DNA of 64,000 bases from Phoenix dactylifera (lineage: Eukaryota; Streptophyta; Magnoliopsida; Arecales; Arecaceae): contig NC_052399.1 in NCBI RefSeq assembly GCF_009389715.1, positions 19,347,646-19,411,645 of the forward strand. Direction: 5' to 3'. The position numbers were made by a program, and so were the translations under genes. This document shows, in pieces, positions 25,621 through 36,983 of the stretch. The notes beneath the pieces were generated by a model. The model saw only the letters and a program-made list of their open reading frames with translations. It was not told where the DNA came from and searched no databases. Positions within the stretch are counted from its first letter, which is position 1. Each line of letters starts with the position of its first letter.

Positions 25621-28220
25621 GACATCTTGCACGTCGCAACCACTTTATATCAGTATAACAACACCATCAGGATCACACTTTTTCATTTTGCTGTTGCTTT
25701 TGCCTCCACAATGCAAAACCATCGCGCACCCTCTTATGCTTCTTTTTTAGTGCCTTGGTTGGATTGCCAAAGGCATTATTACCATGCGCGATTGGCTAAT
25801 GTCCATCTCATTTTTTAGGTACAGACTATGAACTGCACCCCACTTGAAATCGAGTGTTGAACCCTTATCCTGTCGTAGCTACCCACTGACTTATTCTGAT
25901 AGCTTTGAAGTTGCCCAGTGTTTCAACAGTAGGATCGTGTTCGAGGCCATAAAAGCAAAACCATGTGAGAGAGTCTGTTATTCCTTTTTTACACAAGTAA
26001 ATTTCGAAATGCAACCTTTTATGTTGAATCTTTACATGATGCTTGCTGCCATTCATGTTTGGCCAAAAATCAGCTGAAATGCTTTTAAATGTTTGAGCAC
26101 TCAAGCATGCATGCCATAGTCGGTTTATCTGCATGATATAATTAACAGTGATCAAACACGTCCAAGGACATGAAGTAATGAGGTGATTCTTTGGAAGACA
26201 TGGCCCAAGCCTTTGCAAGATGAAGGTAGAGTACAAGCATACATTAATTGTTAGGGTTCCGCTTCCCTTACACATGAAATGAAGCTACCGTTTCGTTCTA
26301 CGGAATGTTTCCTGCAACTTATAGTACTAGTTCATTGTAACTAGCATTGTTTTTAATAATATGCGGACATCGAAACTAATCATGACATACAAGAGGCTTA
26401 CATAGAAATAATTATGTATTTTGGGAATAATAGTGCACTAATAATCAACAACTTTCTTTTTAGAAGTTGGTGAACCTCGGGATAGATGGCTTGGCAGACG
26501 GATCGGGTTGTATCTTTTGCACGAATCAATCATGAGATCATGCACCACACATACCTCAAAATACTTCAAACTCCATTATTAATCTGCTTGCATAGCTCTC
26601 AAAGCCACTAGTGGATGGTCCAACGGTGAACTTGCACTAGGAAATGGAAGATACACTCCTGACCCTCGGCAGACCCCTAGTATCTGTAGATAAAACCCAA
26701 AAAACCACCTCTATGTCATCACTCAAAACCCAGCACCTAAAAACAATAAAACCTACTAAGAAAGCCGGCCCCTAGTAGTTACATCTGTACCACATATGTG
26801 GAAAATAATATCGCCAAGATGCATGCAAACCCGGCGTATAATCCAAGTTACTATAATCAAATACATGTGGTTGTCCATCATTAATTAGCTCCAGACTGCC
26901 CATAAACTGTGAGAAGACTATATGGCAACCTCATTGAAGACAACCATCAGGAATGTTCGCCTCATTCATTTATTTCCATTCGAATGTCCCGTCCCCACGT
27001 ATTGACGGATCCTGGTGGTGGTGAGATGGCGAAGGGTACTTTAGGCGTGGAAGCCAGCCCTCCCCTCCCATCAAGATCAAAATCCGGTCATTGACGCTTG
27101 ACGCCGTGGAGGGACGACTCCGCAGTGGTGGGGCGACCGAGAAATGTCTCCATTATTTTCCCTCGTCACCAGCTCGAGTCTTCGATTTGACTCGCGCCAA
27201 GCCCTTCCGGCCTTACCTGTACCCGCCTTAGAAACGAAAGAGGCAGGGCATGGACTTACTTCCCTTGCCTTTAATGATTTAAAGCGACTGGCCTTCCCTT
27301 TCTACGTAAATTCTTCGCGTTATGTTACAAGTTCTGTGCTGGCTTTTTCTCTCTCTTTCAATCGTTTTGGCCGGCGGTGTTGGTCGTAGGTGTTGCACCG
27401 CCTAACGTGCCCCCAACATACAAAAGGCCGGTGGTTGCACGCACGAAACAGCCTACCTTTTCTCTCTCCTCTTGCAAATATAGTTGGACAGCTCATCCTA
27501 CCACTCATTGCCACGCGTACTCGGCGCCCATGTGACCCCTAATCATGCCGGTGCGACATAGATACGGAGAGATAATCATAGGCTTGGACTCGGAGCGTTT
27601 GCATAGGCATGATGTAAACTAGACCTAGCGTAAAAAGGGTGTTGGAATAATAATATCTAAAAATTACTATACCGCTATTGTTATATAATTTTAAAATAAT
27701 TATTAAAAAAATTATTAGAATAAAAAAAATCAAAAAAGTACTATTTATGTTTTGAAATAATAAATTAAAATAAAAAATTATATCTATAAAATCTTGAAAA
27801 TCAATTGGTTGAAAGTTTGCTTGGACTGAGATATGTGATCAATACTGTTCTAAGAACGCGATCCGCTTCGTACATACGAGTTTGTAGTGCTCTCGTCCTC
27901 AGAGTACAATTATCTTATCTAGCTCGATTCTTCTCTAATGAACACGGTCGCTGAATGGCTTGATTCAAATGACTCTTGTAGATGCCCAGAAAGAAAAAGG
28001 AAAGCATCTCAGAGTGAAAGAATCTCTCGGAAGATATTTCAGAAATATTGTAACCTATTGGAAACCAACATGTATGGGGTATGCATACATATTGATGCAC
28101 CCATATAACACAACACAATTGGTTGAGCTGAGCGCACACACGTGTGGTCATCATCCTACTTTCCTCAAAGCACAACTTGGATTTCTTGAGAAAGGATTTC
28201 CATTGATGCAAGAAGTTTTG
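25621..28220. other. Intergenic DNA, no assignable gene
   Basis: The block at 26960-27540 is more GC-rich and carries short plus-strand ORFs without recognisable domains. Nothing here can be named with confidence. Confidence 0.35.
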
Positions 28221-28222
28221 TG

Positions 28223-28970
28223 TTGATGCCAAAATCCTGCCCGACTATAGAATCTAAGGGGTGCTAGTAAATCCGCGGAGAGATACTCATATGCATACAA
28301 AAAGAAAAAAGAAAGGCTCGTTAGATTGGCTCTAACCGAATCCTCCGATGCTTAAATCAGAAAGACTTTGAAAAAACAGTAGAAAATAGAAAAGATAAGA
28401 GAAAAAATTAGTGCAGAATATTGCTTTCTTTTGGTCGGCCTTCATCTTGGTCTTTTTCGCTCGGCCTTGTCACCTTGGCCTTTTTAGGCTAGCCTTCTCA
28501 TCTCGGCCTTCTCAGATCAGCATTCTTACCTCGACAATCTCACCTCGGCCTTCTTATCTCAGCCTTCTCAGATTAGTCTTTTGGTTTTGGTTGGCTTTCT
28601 AGCCAGCTTTGAAAGCTCGGCCTCAGGCTCCTCACCTCGACCTCGTGCTTGATCATGCTGATCTACCAAAAAAGAAGAGCAGAATAATAGATGGGGGCTT
28701 GAGAGTTTCACACCATGAGAGCTTTAAGTTATGAGTGCTTCTAACTATGAGAGCTCCTTTCTTTTGGATACCTTGACCTTATTTATAATGGCATCAGAGC
28801 AAGAATCCATTATATTTATAGGTGAAAATTAAAGAATGAGCCATAATTCATTTGTTATGAGCCATAACCATCCTTCCTAATAAGTTATAACCACTTTTCT
28901 TGCCAGCAATAACCATCCTTTTCACTTATTGATCCCCTTAGTTGTAGAGCTATAATTATTCAAAATTTAA
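28223..28970 (+). mobile_element. LTR-like fragment of a dispersed element
   Basis: The fragment carries the word TCCTCCGATGCTTAAATCAG at 28341-28360, near-identical to a word at 59152-59171 in another LTR-like block. This word is typical of certain gypsy LTRs in monocots. It also carries a 14-bp minisatellite and an A/T-rich end. No coding region or partner LTR is in view, and the boundaries are estimates. Confidence 0.4.
28434..28610. repeat. 14-bp minisatellite
   Basis: Consecutive 14-base units such as CTTCTCATCTCGGC, CTTCTCAGATCAGC, ATTCTTACCTCGAC, AATCTCACCTCGGC and CTTCTTATCTCAGC run head to tail, with more diverged units on both sides. Confidence 0.85.
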
Positions 28971-31080
28971 ATCTTTTTAACATTATTTGCGGCGCATGAT
29001 AGACAGGTAAAACCGTATCCACTTGCTTTTGATGCGAGACTAATTTTTTTAAAAAATATTTGAAACAACTAATAAATAGAGAATATGATTGATTTTTTAT
29101 TTTAAAAATTTAATTTTTTTATAAATAAAAAAAATCCAAAAGAGCAAGCAAGCTATAAAAGACTGCCTGCGACCCAGCATAAACTGAAGAGAGAGAATGA
29201 GAGCGGCCGCTCCTTCTGCTCTTTTCTGCTCCTGCTGGCTGCAGCTGGTGCTGCCGCTTCTGATGCCGTTGCTGCCCGCTGACAATTGAGCAATAGAGAG
29301 AGAAAGAGGAGTAAGGAGAGAAACTTATGACAGACGGAGATGGATGGGGTTCCGGGGCGGCAAGGGATGGAAAGCGACGCCACGCATCCCATTCACGCAC
29401 AAAAATGCTCCTCCCCTTTCCCATGTCGCAGTCCCCACCAATTCCTCCACCCAACCACCCCCCCGTCCTCCATCCTATATACAAAGGAAAAAAAAAAAGA
29501 AACCGAGAATAATAAACAAATGCAAGGAAACCCGGCTCTGGTGCTCTTTTCCTGCGGCCAATTTGCATGGGCGCGGGAAGTTCCCGCTGCGGTGGGGTGG
29601 GATGCCGTCACGAGCGCCGGGATTCCGGCTTTCACAGAAGCGGTATAGATATGATGCTTGGATTCCGCTTGCTGAGGTGGTGCGTGCTGAGTTTGTAACC
29701 ATCGGGCCATCGCATCGAGCGCAATCAAATCAAAGTGACGCGTGGGATGACACGAAGCCATTCTCTACTTGCCACTTTTGTACAAGGTAGATTGGGGGAA
29801 TCTTAGATATTTGCTAGATTTCAGGAACAAAAATACAGAAAGATTTGGGGTGGAGAAATGGAATGGGGGCATACTGGGAATTCCAGTAGGGGCCATCATC
29901 GATCCGTATGAAGGCGTCCGGTCACTGTCGTGGCAATAACTGATCCGCCTCGCCGGAGGTACCACACTAGAAACAGCCTCCTCCGTTCTAGCTCTTTACC
30001 AACATGCTCCAACTTATCGCCTGGATTAACTTCATTGGGACAAATGTAACAGCGACAACTACAGCTGCTCATGGTAATAAAAAACATGGTATCGGGGGGA
30101 TTAAATAATTATTGAAATGTGAATGCGTGATGTGGGAGGTGAAGTAGCCGCTTATTCCAGGAACGTCTCTGTCTGGCTGGATGTGAGGCAGCAGAAGGGA
30201 TGTCGTGTTGAAGTTAGATTGAGTTACAGTGGCTGAGTGGCTCATGGAGATGAGCGGGCGGAGGGAAAACCAGATGGATTAGAAGAAATTATATGCTGCA
30301 AGGCGGGCGCTGTGGATTATCTTGATGATAGATCCTACAGAAACGAGCGACAGTGATTGCGGCGTGCAGAGCCACGTGATGCACGTAGCGTGGGGTGTAA
30401 GTTATCAAGGACGAAGGGGTAATTTGGCAACACCGTGGGTGGAAAAGGGGATGTTGCTTTTAGCAAAGCAATAAAGGAGCCAAGAAAACCAAAAGCTGTG
30501 GGAGTCGCTGTCCGGACTCTAAAGAAAGAGAGAGAAATAGCTTGACAAACGGGCAGGAGAAGAAGGGACGAGGGAGGTAGAGCGTTGTTTGCAACTTGTG
30601 GGGTTTTTTTTTTGCTTGCCTGTTTGCTTTTCCTATCTCCCAACAGGACACCGAGCCGGGAGGGCTGCTGCTGGGGCTGAGGTTTTATTTCCGGGGGACG
30701 GAGCGGGCCGCTGAGATCACCACGATCTAAATAATCCCTGAGGCATGTCTGTCCGCGGCACACCATCTACCATGGTACCCTCATCCGGCTCCTATTTTCT
30801 ATAGGGCCCGGCCCAACTTGTCCCCCCTTTCTCTCTCCTCCTTCCTCCCACCCCCACCACTAAAACCCAAACCCTTTTTCTCTTTTTATTATGTCTCCTT
30901 GCCCTGGTCCTTCTTCTCTCTCTTCCCAAGCCTATGCTCCCCCCTGTGCTTGCTATAATGTGATGGGGGAGATTGCCAACTTGTTTTGGGGTTTTTGGTT
31001 CCAAGAGAAAGAAGCGGGTCCGGTTCTCTGATTGGGCTATTGGTGGCTTTGCAGGAGGAGGAGGGTTGAGGCCTTGAGGG
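28971..31080. other. Upstream region of the TCP gene
   Basis: Partly GC-rich DNA. A TATAAAAG string lies at 29154 on the plus strand, but with no recognised gene behind it. The stretch after about 30750 is probably promoter and leader of the TCP gene; a precise transcription start is not visible. Confidence 0.35.
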
Positions 31081-31213
31081 GTAAGCAGTGGTACGTACGA
31101 GCGAGTAGGTTCTTTCCTTGCCTTTACCTATAGCTCGTTCCATTCCTTCTCTTTGAATTTTTGATTTTTTTTTTCTTTCTTGTAAAGACTTTGTGGCTTG
31201 TGTTCGTTGTCAG
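31081..31213 (+). other. Candidate 5'-UTR intron of the TCP gene
   Basis: GAGGG|GTAAGCAG forms a strong donor at 31081 and a T-rich tract precedes TTGTCAG at 31207-31213. Removing this 133-base stretch also removes the upstream in-frame Met at 31161, which supports the start at 31662. This is an inference from splice-site shape only. Confidence 0.35.
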
Positions 31214-31239
31214 ACCCAGCCGAGGTGGTGGAGCTGGTG

Positions 31240-31377
31240 ATGGAATTCTGGGAGTTGGATGGCCAAGCCTTTTGGAAGCGGAGGCAAGAGGAGCACCACC
31301 ACATACTACTTCCAAAACAGCAGCAGGAGAGGAAAGAGAAGCGGCAAGAGGGAACAGAGAGAAAGGAATCCAACTAG
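31240..31377 (+). CDS. Upstream ORF in the TCP leader (45 codons)
   Basis: ATG at 31240 opens a 45-residue frame (starts [11 protein letters not shown], basic C-terminal half) that ends well before the main TCP start. A second out-of-frame ATG at 31259 opens a 171-residue frame that overlaps the main start and ends at 31774. Both would be met by scanning ribosomes before the TCP ATG if the leader is as long as it appears. Whether either is translated or conserved is unknown. Confidence 0.3.
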   Translation: MEFWELDGQAFWKRRQEEHHHILLPKQQQERKEKRQEGTERKESN

Positions 31378-31661
31378 CGGCAACGACAAAGCTGGACGGA
31401 AGACAGAAGAGGGCGGCCAAGGATCTGGATCCTCGGAGGACTCCGTACCATCCAATTCCGAACCCAAGAGAAAGCGAAAGAGAAGAAAGAAGAGAGCAAC
31501 CCCAAGAAGAAGAACAGCAACTCCAAGGCTTCCAGCTTCATCCCCTCCAGCACCACCCACACCCACCACCCGGGGGTCGCTCCTGTTTCCCTTCCCCTTC
31601 CTCCTCCTCCTCCTCGCCTGCCACGGCTTCCTCCTCCGACTATGCCCTTCTCTCCGACCGG

Positions 31662-32930
31662 ATGGCCGAGGCCCACGGCCACGGCCACGGCCACGGCCAC
31701 CTTTCCCTCCACCACGGCCACGAGCAGCAGCACCAGCGGCCGAGATTCGGTGCAGGGCTGAGGGGCGCCGGTGAGATCGTGGAGGTCCAGGGGGGCCACA
31801 TTGTGCGCTCCACCGGGCGCAAGGACCGCCACAGCAAAGTGTGCACTGCCAAGGGCACCCGAGACCGCCGCGTCCGCCTCTCCGCCCACACCGCCATCCA
31901 GTTCTACGACGTCCAGGACCGCCTCGGCTACGACCGCCCTAGCAAGGCCGTCGACTGGCTCATCAAGAACGCCAAGGCCGCCATCGACGAGCTTGCCGAG
32001 CTTCCCGCCTGGCACCCGAGCTCCACCTCCGCCGCCTCCGCCTCCAACCCTCCTCCCGCCTCCAATCCTCAGGAAACCCAGGCTGCCGTCGCTGCCAACC
32101 AGCCCGTCGGAGATTCTAGCAAGAAAACGATTCCAGTTGCGCAACCGGTTGCTTCTGCCGCCTTCAGCTTCGGCGGTGGCAGTGGAGGTGGCAGCGGCAG
32201 TGCTAGTTTTCTCCCGCCGTCGCTCGATTCCGATGCTATCGCCGACACCATCAAATCCTTCTTTCCAATGGGTGCCGCCGCCGCCGCCGCCGCAACCGCA
32301 ACCGCGCCCCCTTCGAGCCCTCCGATCGGCTTTCAGAATTACCCGCCGGACCTCTTGTCGCGCACTAGCAGCCAGGACCTCCGCCTCTCCCTCCAATCCT
32401 TCCGAGACCCAATCTTTCACAACCCCAGCACCAGCCACCACCACCAGCGCCACCATCCCCGAAGCCAACATCACCACCAGAACCCCGCTCCTTCCGCCCA
32501 GCAGGCCATTTTCTCCGGCTCCGCCCATTTGGCCTTCGACACGGCCTCCGCCGGCTGGTCCGAGCAGAGCCACAGGATGTTTCCGTGGAATGTGGCGGAG
32601 GCGGGAGGCAGCGGCGGGGGATACGTGTTCCATGTGCCGCCGCCGCAGGCTGTGCCGCTGCACCCGGTGCTCGGCCAAAGCCAGTTTTTTACTCAGAGGG
32701 GACCCCTTCAGTCCAGTAACTCGCCCGCCATTCGTGCTTGGGCGGATCCCATTGCTTCGGCAACCGACCAGCAGATGCACCCTGCGATCCATCCCTCGAT
32801 TTCGTCTATTGGATTCGCATCCGGTGCTGGCTTCTCGGGGTTTCGCATTCCGGCACGGATACAGGGTGAAGAGGAGCATGACGGCATCTCCGACAAGCCG
32901 CCGTCTGCTTCCTCTGCTTCTCACCATTGA
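31662..32930 (+). CDS. TCP4: CIN-class TCP transcription factor, TCP4-like, miR319-regulated
   Basis: Single-exon coding region of 422 residues. Residues about 53-111 form the TCP basic helix-loop-helix domain ([20 protein letters not shown], then [20 protein letters not shown], then [19 protein letters not shown]). A His-rich N-terminus precedes it. Conserved CIN-TCP text [14 protein letters not shown] follows near residue 235, and His/Gln-, Ala- and Gly-rich linkers fill the rest. CIN-TCPs bind GGACCA-type sites in the nucleus and restrain leaf cell proliferation. The in-frame miR319 target site confirms the miR319-regulated subgroup (TCP2/3/4/10/24). The 31662 ATG is chosen because the frame upstream has no Met after the likely leader intron. 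The subgroup is secure; TCP4 rather than TCP3 or TCP10 is an inference. Confidence 0.93.
   Translation: MAEAHGHGHGHGHLSLHHGHEQQHQRPRFGAGLRGAGEIVEVQGGHIVRSTGRKDRHSKVCTAKGTRDRRVRLSAHTAIQFYDVQDRLGYDRPSKAVDWLIKNAKAAIDELAELPAWHPSSTSAASASNPPPASNPQETQAAVAANQPVGDSSKKTIPVAQPVASAAFSFGGGSGGGSGSASFLPPSLDSDAIADTIKSFFPMGAAAAAAATATAPPSSPPIGFQNYPPDLLSRTSSQDLRLSLQSFRDPIFHNPSTSHHHQRHHPRSQHHHQNPAPSAQQAIFSGSAHLAFDTASAGWSEQSHRMFPWNVAEAGGSGGGYVFHVPPPQAVPLHPVLGQSQFFTQRGPLQSSNSPAIRAWADPIASATDQQMHPAIHPSISSIGFASGAGFSGFRIPARIQGEEEHDGISDKPPSASSASHH
32696..32716 (+). promoter_or_regulatory. miR319 target site in the TCP coding region
   Basis: The stretch contains CCCCTTCAGTCCAG preceded by GAGGGGA, the arrangement seen in Arabidopsis TCP3/TCP4 targets. 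The 3' part pairs with the miR319 5' seed region; mismatches sit in the 5' part as in known targets. Cleavage here is the established control of this TCP subgroup. Confidence 0.92.
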
Positions 32931-35094
32931 TGAAGCGGAAGATGAGAACTGACAACAACCAATATCCACCTGCCCTGGTAATTCCCACTCATTCTCTATT
33001 TAAACTTCTCCCTTTGCTCAGGTCATCAGCATTTACCCTGAAAAAGCTGTCACCTGTCACCTTTTTCCTCCGTAGGATTGCTTGGCTTTTGTCGAGGTAG
33101 GTGATGTGAAGGAAGCAACACTTCTGATGCTATGCATGAGGTCATTTCACTTGATTCTCTGGTTGGTCGGTTCCTCTCTTCTCTCTTTCTCTTGGTTTTC
33201 TTCAAATGGGCTCTAGTAGCTCTTTCTTTGTTTGCCATGGTTAGTCTTGGTTCTGTTGTAGTCGTAGTACTTTGTTGAATTTGCTTCATGCTGCTGCTGT
33301 TGTTGTTATTGCTACTGCTGCTGTGTTGTGATGTTTTACCCTTTTGGCTGTCATCAAAAGGGAGAGGTCTCTGGATTATGGTCACCTGGAAATAGCTCCA
33401 GAGAGTGGTTCTGTTTTGAGTTGTGGAGAAGAATAAAAGGAGGTGTTCCACAGATGACTGAGCAATTGAGTGGAGCAAAAACTGCTAAGCTTTTGACATG
33501 GAAGCCATATGCTGCTTTCACTTTGATTGGAAATGAATGGTCCTTTTCGCACTTCCTTGGTTATATTATGTTTATTATTGTGTTAAAAAGAGAAGCCATG
33601 GCACTGCTGATGCTTCAACTTCCTCAAACGAGCAAAAAAGATGGATTTAATATACACTTTCATGATTGCACATCCCCATCCCATTTGAAGATGCTGAGGA
33701 TAGGTCTCTTTCCCTCCACAGTGGTTGCTGCTTTCGTTGCCCAGCCACTTTTATTTTATTGCTCACAAGCCAAACTTCCAGTTCAAGCAGCGAAAGGACT
33801 TGAAAAAAGAAGCCAGAAACATAACCAGATTACTTACGGCCCTTTCCTTCTCACTGTTCAAACATTGCTTTCAGAAGATCTCCTTTATCATTTTGAGTTT
33901 GTTTTCCCATATGATAGATGCCTTGATTTCATTATATTATTATTATTATTATTATTAATTTGATTGGCTTCCACTATGGCTCTCTAGTCTGTACCACCTT
34001 TGCTCTTTGGAACTCTGCTTTTGGCGGGGGAACCTTATCGGGGACTTCTCTTTGGCTGGAATCAGCATCAGGCCTTTGGAGAAAATCCTTTTGCCTTTGT
34101 TTCCTGTTGATTCCGTAGAAGAAGCTCAAACCCAGGTGCATCTTCCGACAATAATGCTTCTCAATTATATCGAGCATGAAAAGTAAACGACCAACTTAAC
34201 AGTAGCCTCTATCATTGCTAGTTTTTACAGTGAGTATATCTCTGGCATTAAATTATTCAGTTTTATATTGGAGGGGGCAATATGATGTGAAGTGGCCTAA
34301 AGGCGATCTGGAAGTAAAAAAAAAAAAAGCAGCACTTTGGGCTGTCCTTCTTGTCTGCGTGAAAAATAAAGGGAAAGCAACCGCTTTGAAACGGGACAGG
34401 GCCCTTTAAAAGCCACTCATGATCTAACCTCAGGTTATATGCACCGCTAAACTGGCACAAACCTATGCAAGTCCTCGTTCACGAACGTCACCTATACAGG
34501 TGACGCAGGGAGAATCGTCGAGTACAGGCATTTAATAATATTTTGTTTCAGGAATTCACTCTCCATTAAATTTCGAGCCTTGGTTCTGGCAAGGCCAACC
34601 GGTTGTGTTTTTGGTAGTATGGCATGGTTCCCATTCTCCATCCCATCTAGGGTTCAGCCAAGGGCACTGCCGCGCATACCCCTTTGTATGTCCCAGATGA
34701 GAGCCAAACTCTGTTTTTGTGCATCATGCATGAGCATCGAACTTTTGTAGTGCATGTTTGGATCACTACCATATTGCCAACTCCGGAGAAAGAAGGCTCA
34801 TTCTCATCTTGGAAATAGAGAATGTTGCGGTGGAAAATGCGAGAGCCTTTCGTTTTTGTTTTCGAGATGGGCGGTATAGTAGCGGTTCGAGCGTGTAGTA
34901 TAAAAAATGTGCAATGTGGATGATCTGGAATCATCATATATAAGTGACTCATGAAGTGTTCTATTGCCCATTTTATCCTTGATGACTCGTAAAAACCAGG
35001 TCAAAATGTGCTAAGGCCTTTGAGCAATCACCTCATAAAGCAGATTAATGGAAGTATGTCCTGTAGAATGTCACGCTACGTAAAGTAGATTGAT
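32931..35094. other. TCP 3' UTR and downstream DNA
   Basis: The first few hundred bases are probably 3' UTR; a GT donor-like site at 32979 hints at a 3'-UTR intron. A 211-codon open stretch at 33328-33963 shows no recognisable domain and is treated as chance. An (ATT)n microsatellite lies at about 33936-33957. Confidence 0.4.
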
Positions 35095-35470
35095 TGTGCC
35101 GGCCAAAGATCTAGAACAAACACCAAACAAAAAACAGAAAAGAAATATTGGAAGAAAAATAATTAGGAGAGATGTAAAAATATTTTATGAGAAAAAATTG
35201 GGCCATGCAAAGGGCGAGATCTCACCCCTACCAAGAATGATGACTCTCAGTCTCTCCTTCTCTCTTCTTACACCACATTAAAGGAGATACTAAAGGTTTC
35301 TTTAAATAGATATAGGTGGGATATTTGATTTCTACTCAAATTTAAAAAGTACGCCCATTAAAAAATTGATAACTATTATAGAAGGAATAACTAAGTAGAA
35401 TAAAACTAGAAATAAAATTTTAGAGTCATTAAAACTAATGACCAACTAAACAAAGCAATAGAATTCATCG
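35095..35470. repeat. Dispersed repeat, copy 1
   Basis: Shares a run of matching words, in order, with 57905-58178: AGATCTA, CCAAACAAAAAACA or variants, AATATT, AAAATAATTA, AAAATATTTTAT, TACTCAAAT, TTGATAAC, TAGAA, and ATTAAAACTAAT near the end. This copy has extra sequence in the middle. The family is unknown; it has no coding capacity. Confidence 0.6.
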
Positions 35471-36104
35471 ATATTGGAGATCATTCCATGCCACCTGGAG
35501 TCCAATTTGCATTTTCTAATGCGAGATGAACTCCCCTTCTATGAACTAGGAATAGGCACTGGACCGAGCTAAGTAGGCAATACCCTACTGCCTCACCGTT
35601 GTAATAAGCTTTCACTTCAACCTAGCCAAAACTAAGATTTATCATTAGTATCGTAATGATGATTTTATAATTTCTATGTAGGTTCAAAATAATTTGCATT
35701 ATCATATTTGTCAGCATCTTTTCTAGTAAATTTCTTTGAAGCATAAAACTATCTGAGAAATAACAAAAAAAAAAAAGAATTACTCGATGAATTTCCAGTA
35801 GCTATAAAAACCCAAGAAAGGGATTTGCCACGACGCATGAGGGTTGGCTTTGGCTACTTTGGCAGCAGTCGACACCGAGGATGAGATGGCTCCAGCTCAT
35901 GGACGGCATAACTGCACCTCCAAATGATTGAAAACAGGAAAGCATCCTTAGGTAGGTATATAAAGGTTACATAGAGGTCAACGAATTCTAAAGAAAGTTT
36001 TGGAGCTCTTCCACAGCTTAAGCTTTTGAACCAATTAAATTCGATATTGTTTGTGTTTTAATAAATTTTAACATATTAGTATAATTTTAAAAATCATGTA
36101 ACAA

Positions 36105-36190
<86 letters not shown>

Positions 36191-36983
36191 AGTATAATTC
36201 TGTATCGGTTAGTATTATTTTTCTTTGTTAGCGTAATCTTATTAGAGTGATTTTAGGAATCACATAACAACTTATATCAGCGAGTATTATTTTATATTAT
36301 TTTATATTATTTTTTATATAAAGTTTGTATATAAATATATGTAATTCTGAAGATGTACAGAATATGATGAATTTTTTTTTTTTTGCAAATATTTTACCAC
36401 AACATATGATCTAAGGTTTGTGAACGACCTTTTAGGTCCTGTGGCATGAGCAAGAAGCATGGCATAAACATAAGAATGCTGTTAGTTAATATTCCGCATG
36501 CCGACGAATCCCCTACTTTGCCACATGCGACAAAAAACACAGGAAAAAAAAACCGATGACCCGTTAAGGATTATATGGACACTGGATTTTAGGGTTTTAC
36601 AGCCAAGGCCAACAAAGGGCATGTCGAGTCCCCATCAGCCAGGCGGTCATGACAAGCTTATTGAAAGAAGACAGCAGGAACAAACGGCCCACTGACAGCC
36701 AACCTACAACATTTCTTCACATGAAAGCACAAGCATATATGCATTTAATAATTTTCACAACTTCAACGGAGAATTAATGGCCAATTTTATTCTGCATAAT
36801 GAATGGTAAAGAAAAGAAAAAAGACAAAAAAACGACAGAAAATTATCACTTCATACCATCATTTCCTTCAATTTTTTTTTTTGAGATACTTCACGCCATT
36901 TCTTTATAAATATATACCATCATGGATCTCACTAGTGCAAACAATGAATTAATTTGATTTTGGCACATAATCTCCAGCCAGAC
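35471..36983. other. Intergenic DNA with a long AT microsatellite
   Basis: Apart from the AT run at 36109 and short AT-rich direct repeats after it, no feature was recognised. Both flanking genes end here (TCP plus, IQD minus), so it is a convergent 3' region. Confidence 0.45.
36109..36185. repeat. (TA)n microsatellite, about 77 bp
   Basis: An uninterrupted alternating TA run. Confidence 0.98.

Noticed and set aside
28790-28803. Primer-binding-site-like TGGCATCAGAGC on the plus strand
   Set aside because: One mismatch to the iMet site and no CA-ended LTR immediately before it; not enough to define an element boundary.
29140-29300. Possible miR156-type precursor near a GAAGAGAGAGAATGAGAG string
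   Set aside because: The string does not match miR156, miR157 or miR529, and no long complementary arm was found.
31374-32969. 531-codon open frame antisense to the TCP gene
   Set aside because: It mirrors the GC-rich TCP coding sequence. Its low-complexity Gly/Ala/Arg content has no domain, as expected of a shadow frame.
33328-33963. 211-codon open frame downstream of the TCP gene
   Set aside because: No recognisable domain, ends in a poly-Leu tract encoded by an ATT microsatellite, and lies where 3' UTR and downstream DNA are expected.
36010-36033. Resemblance to miR396 (TTCCACAGCTT...TTGAAC)
   Set aside because: The match is broken by extra bases and there is no opposite hairpin arm.
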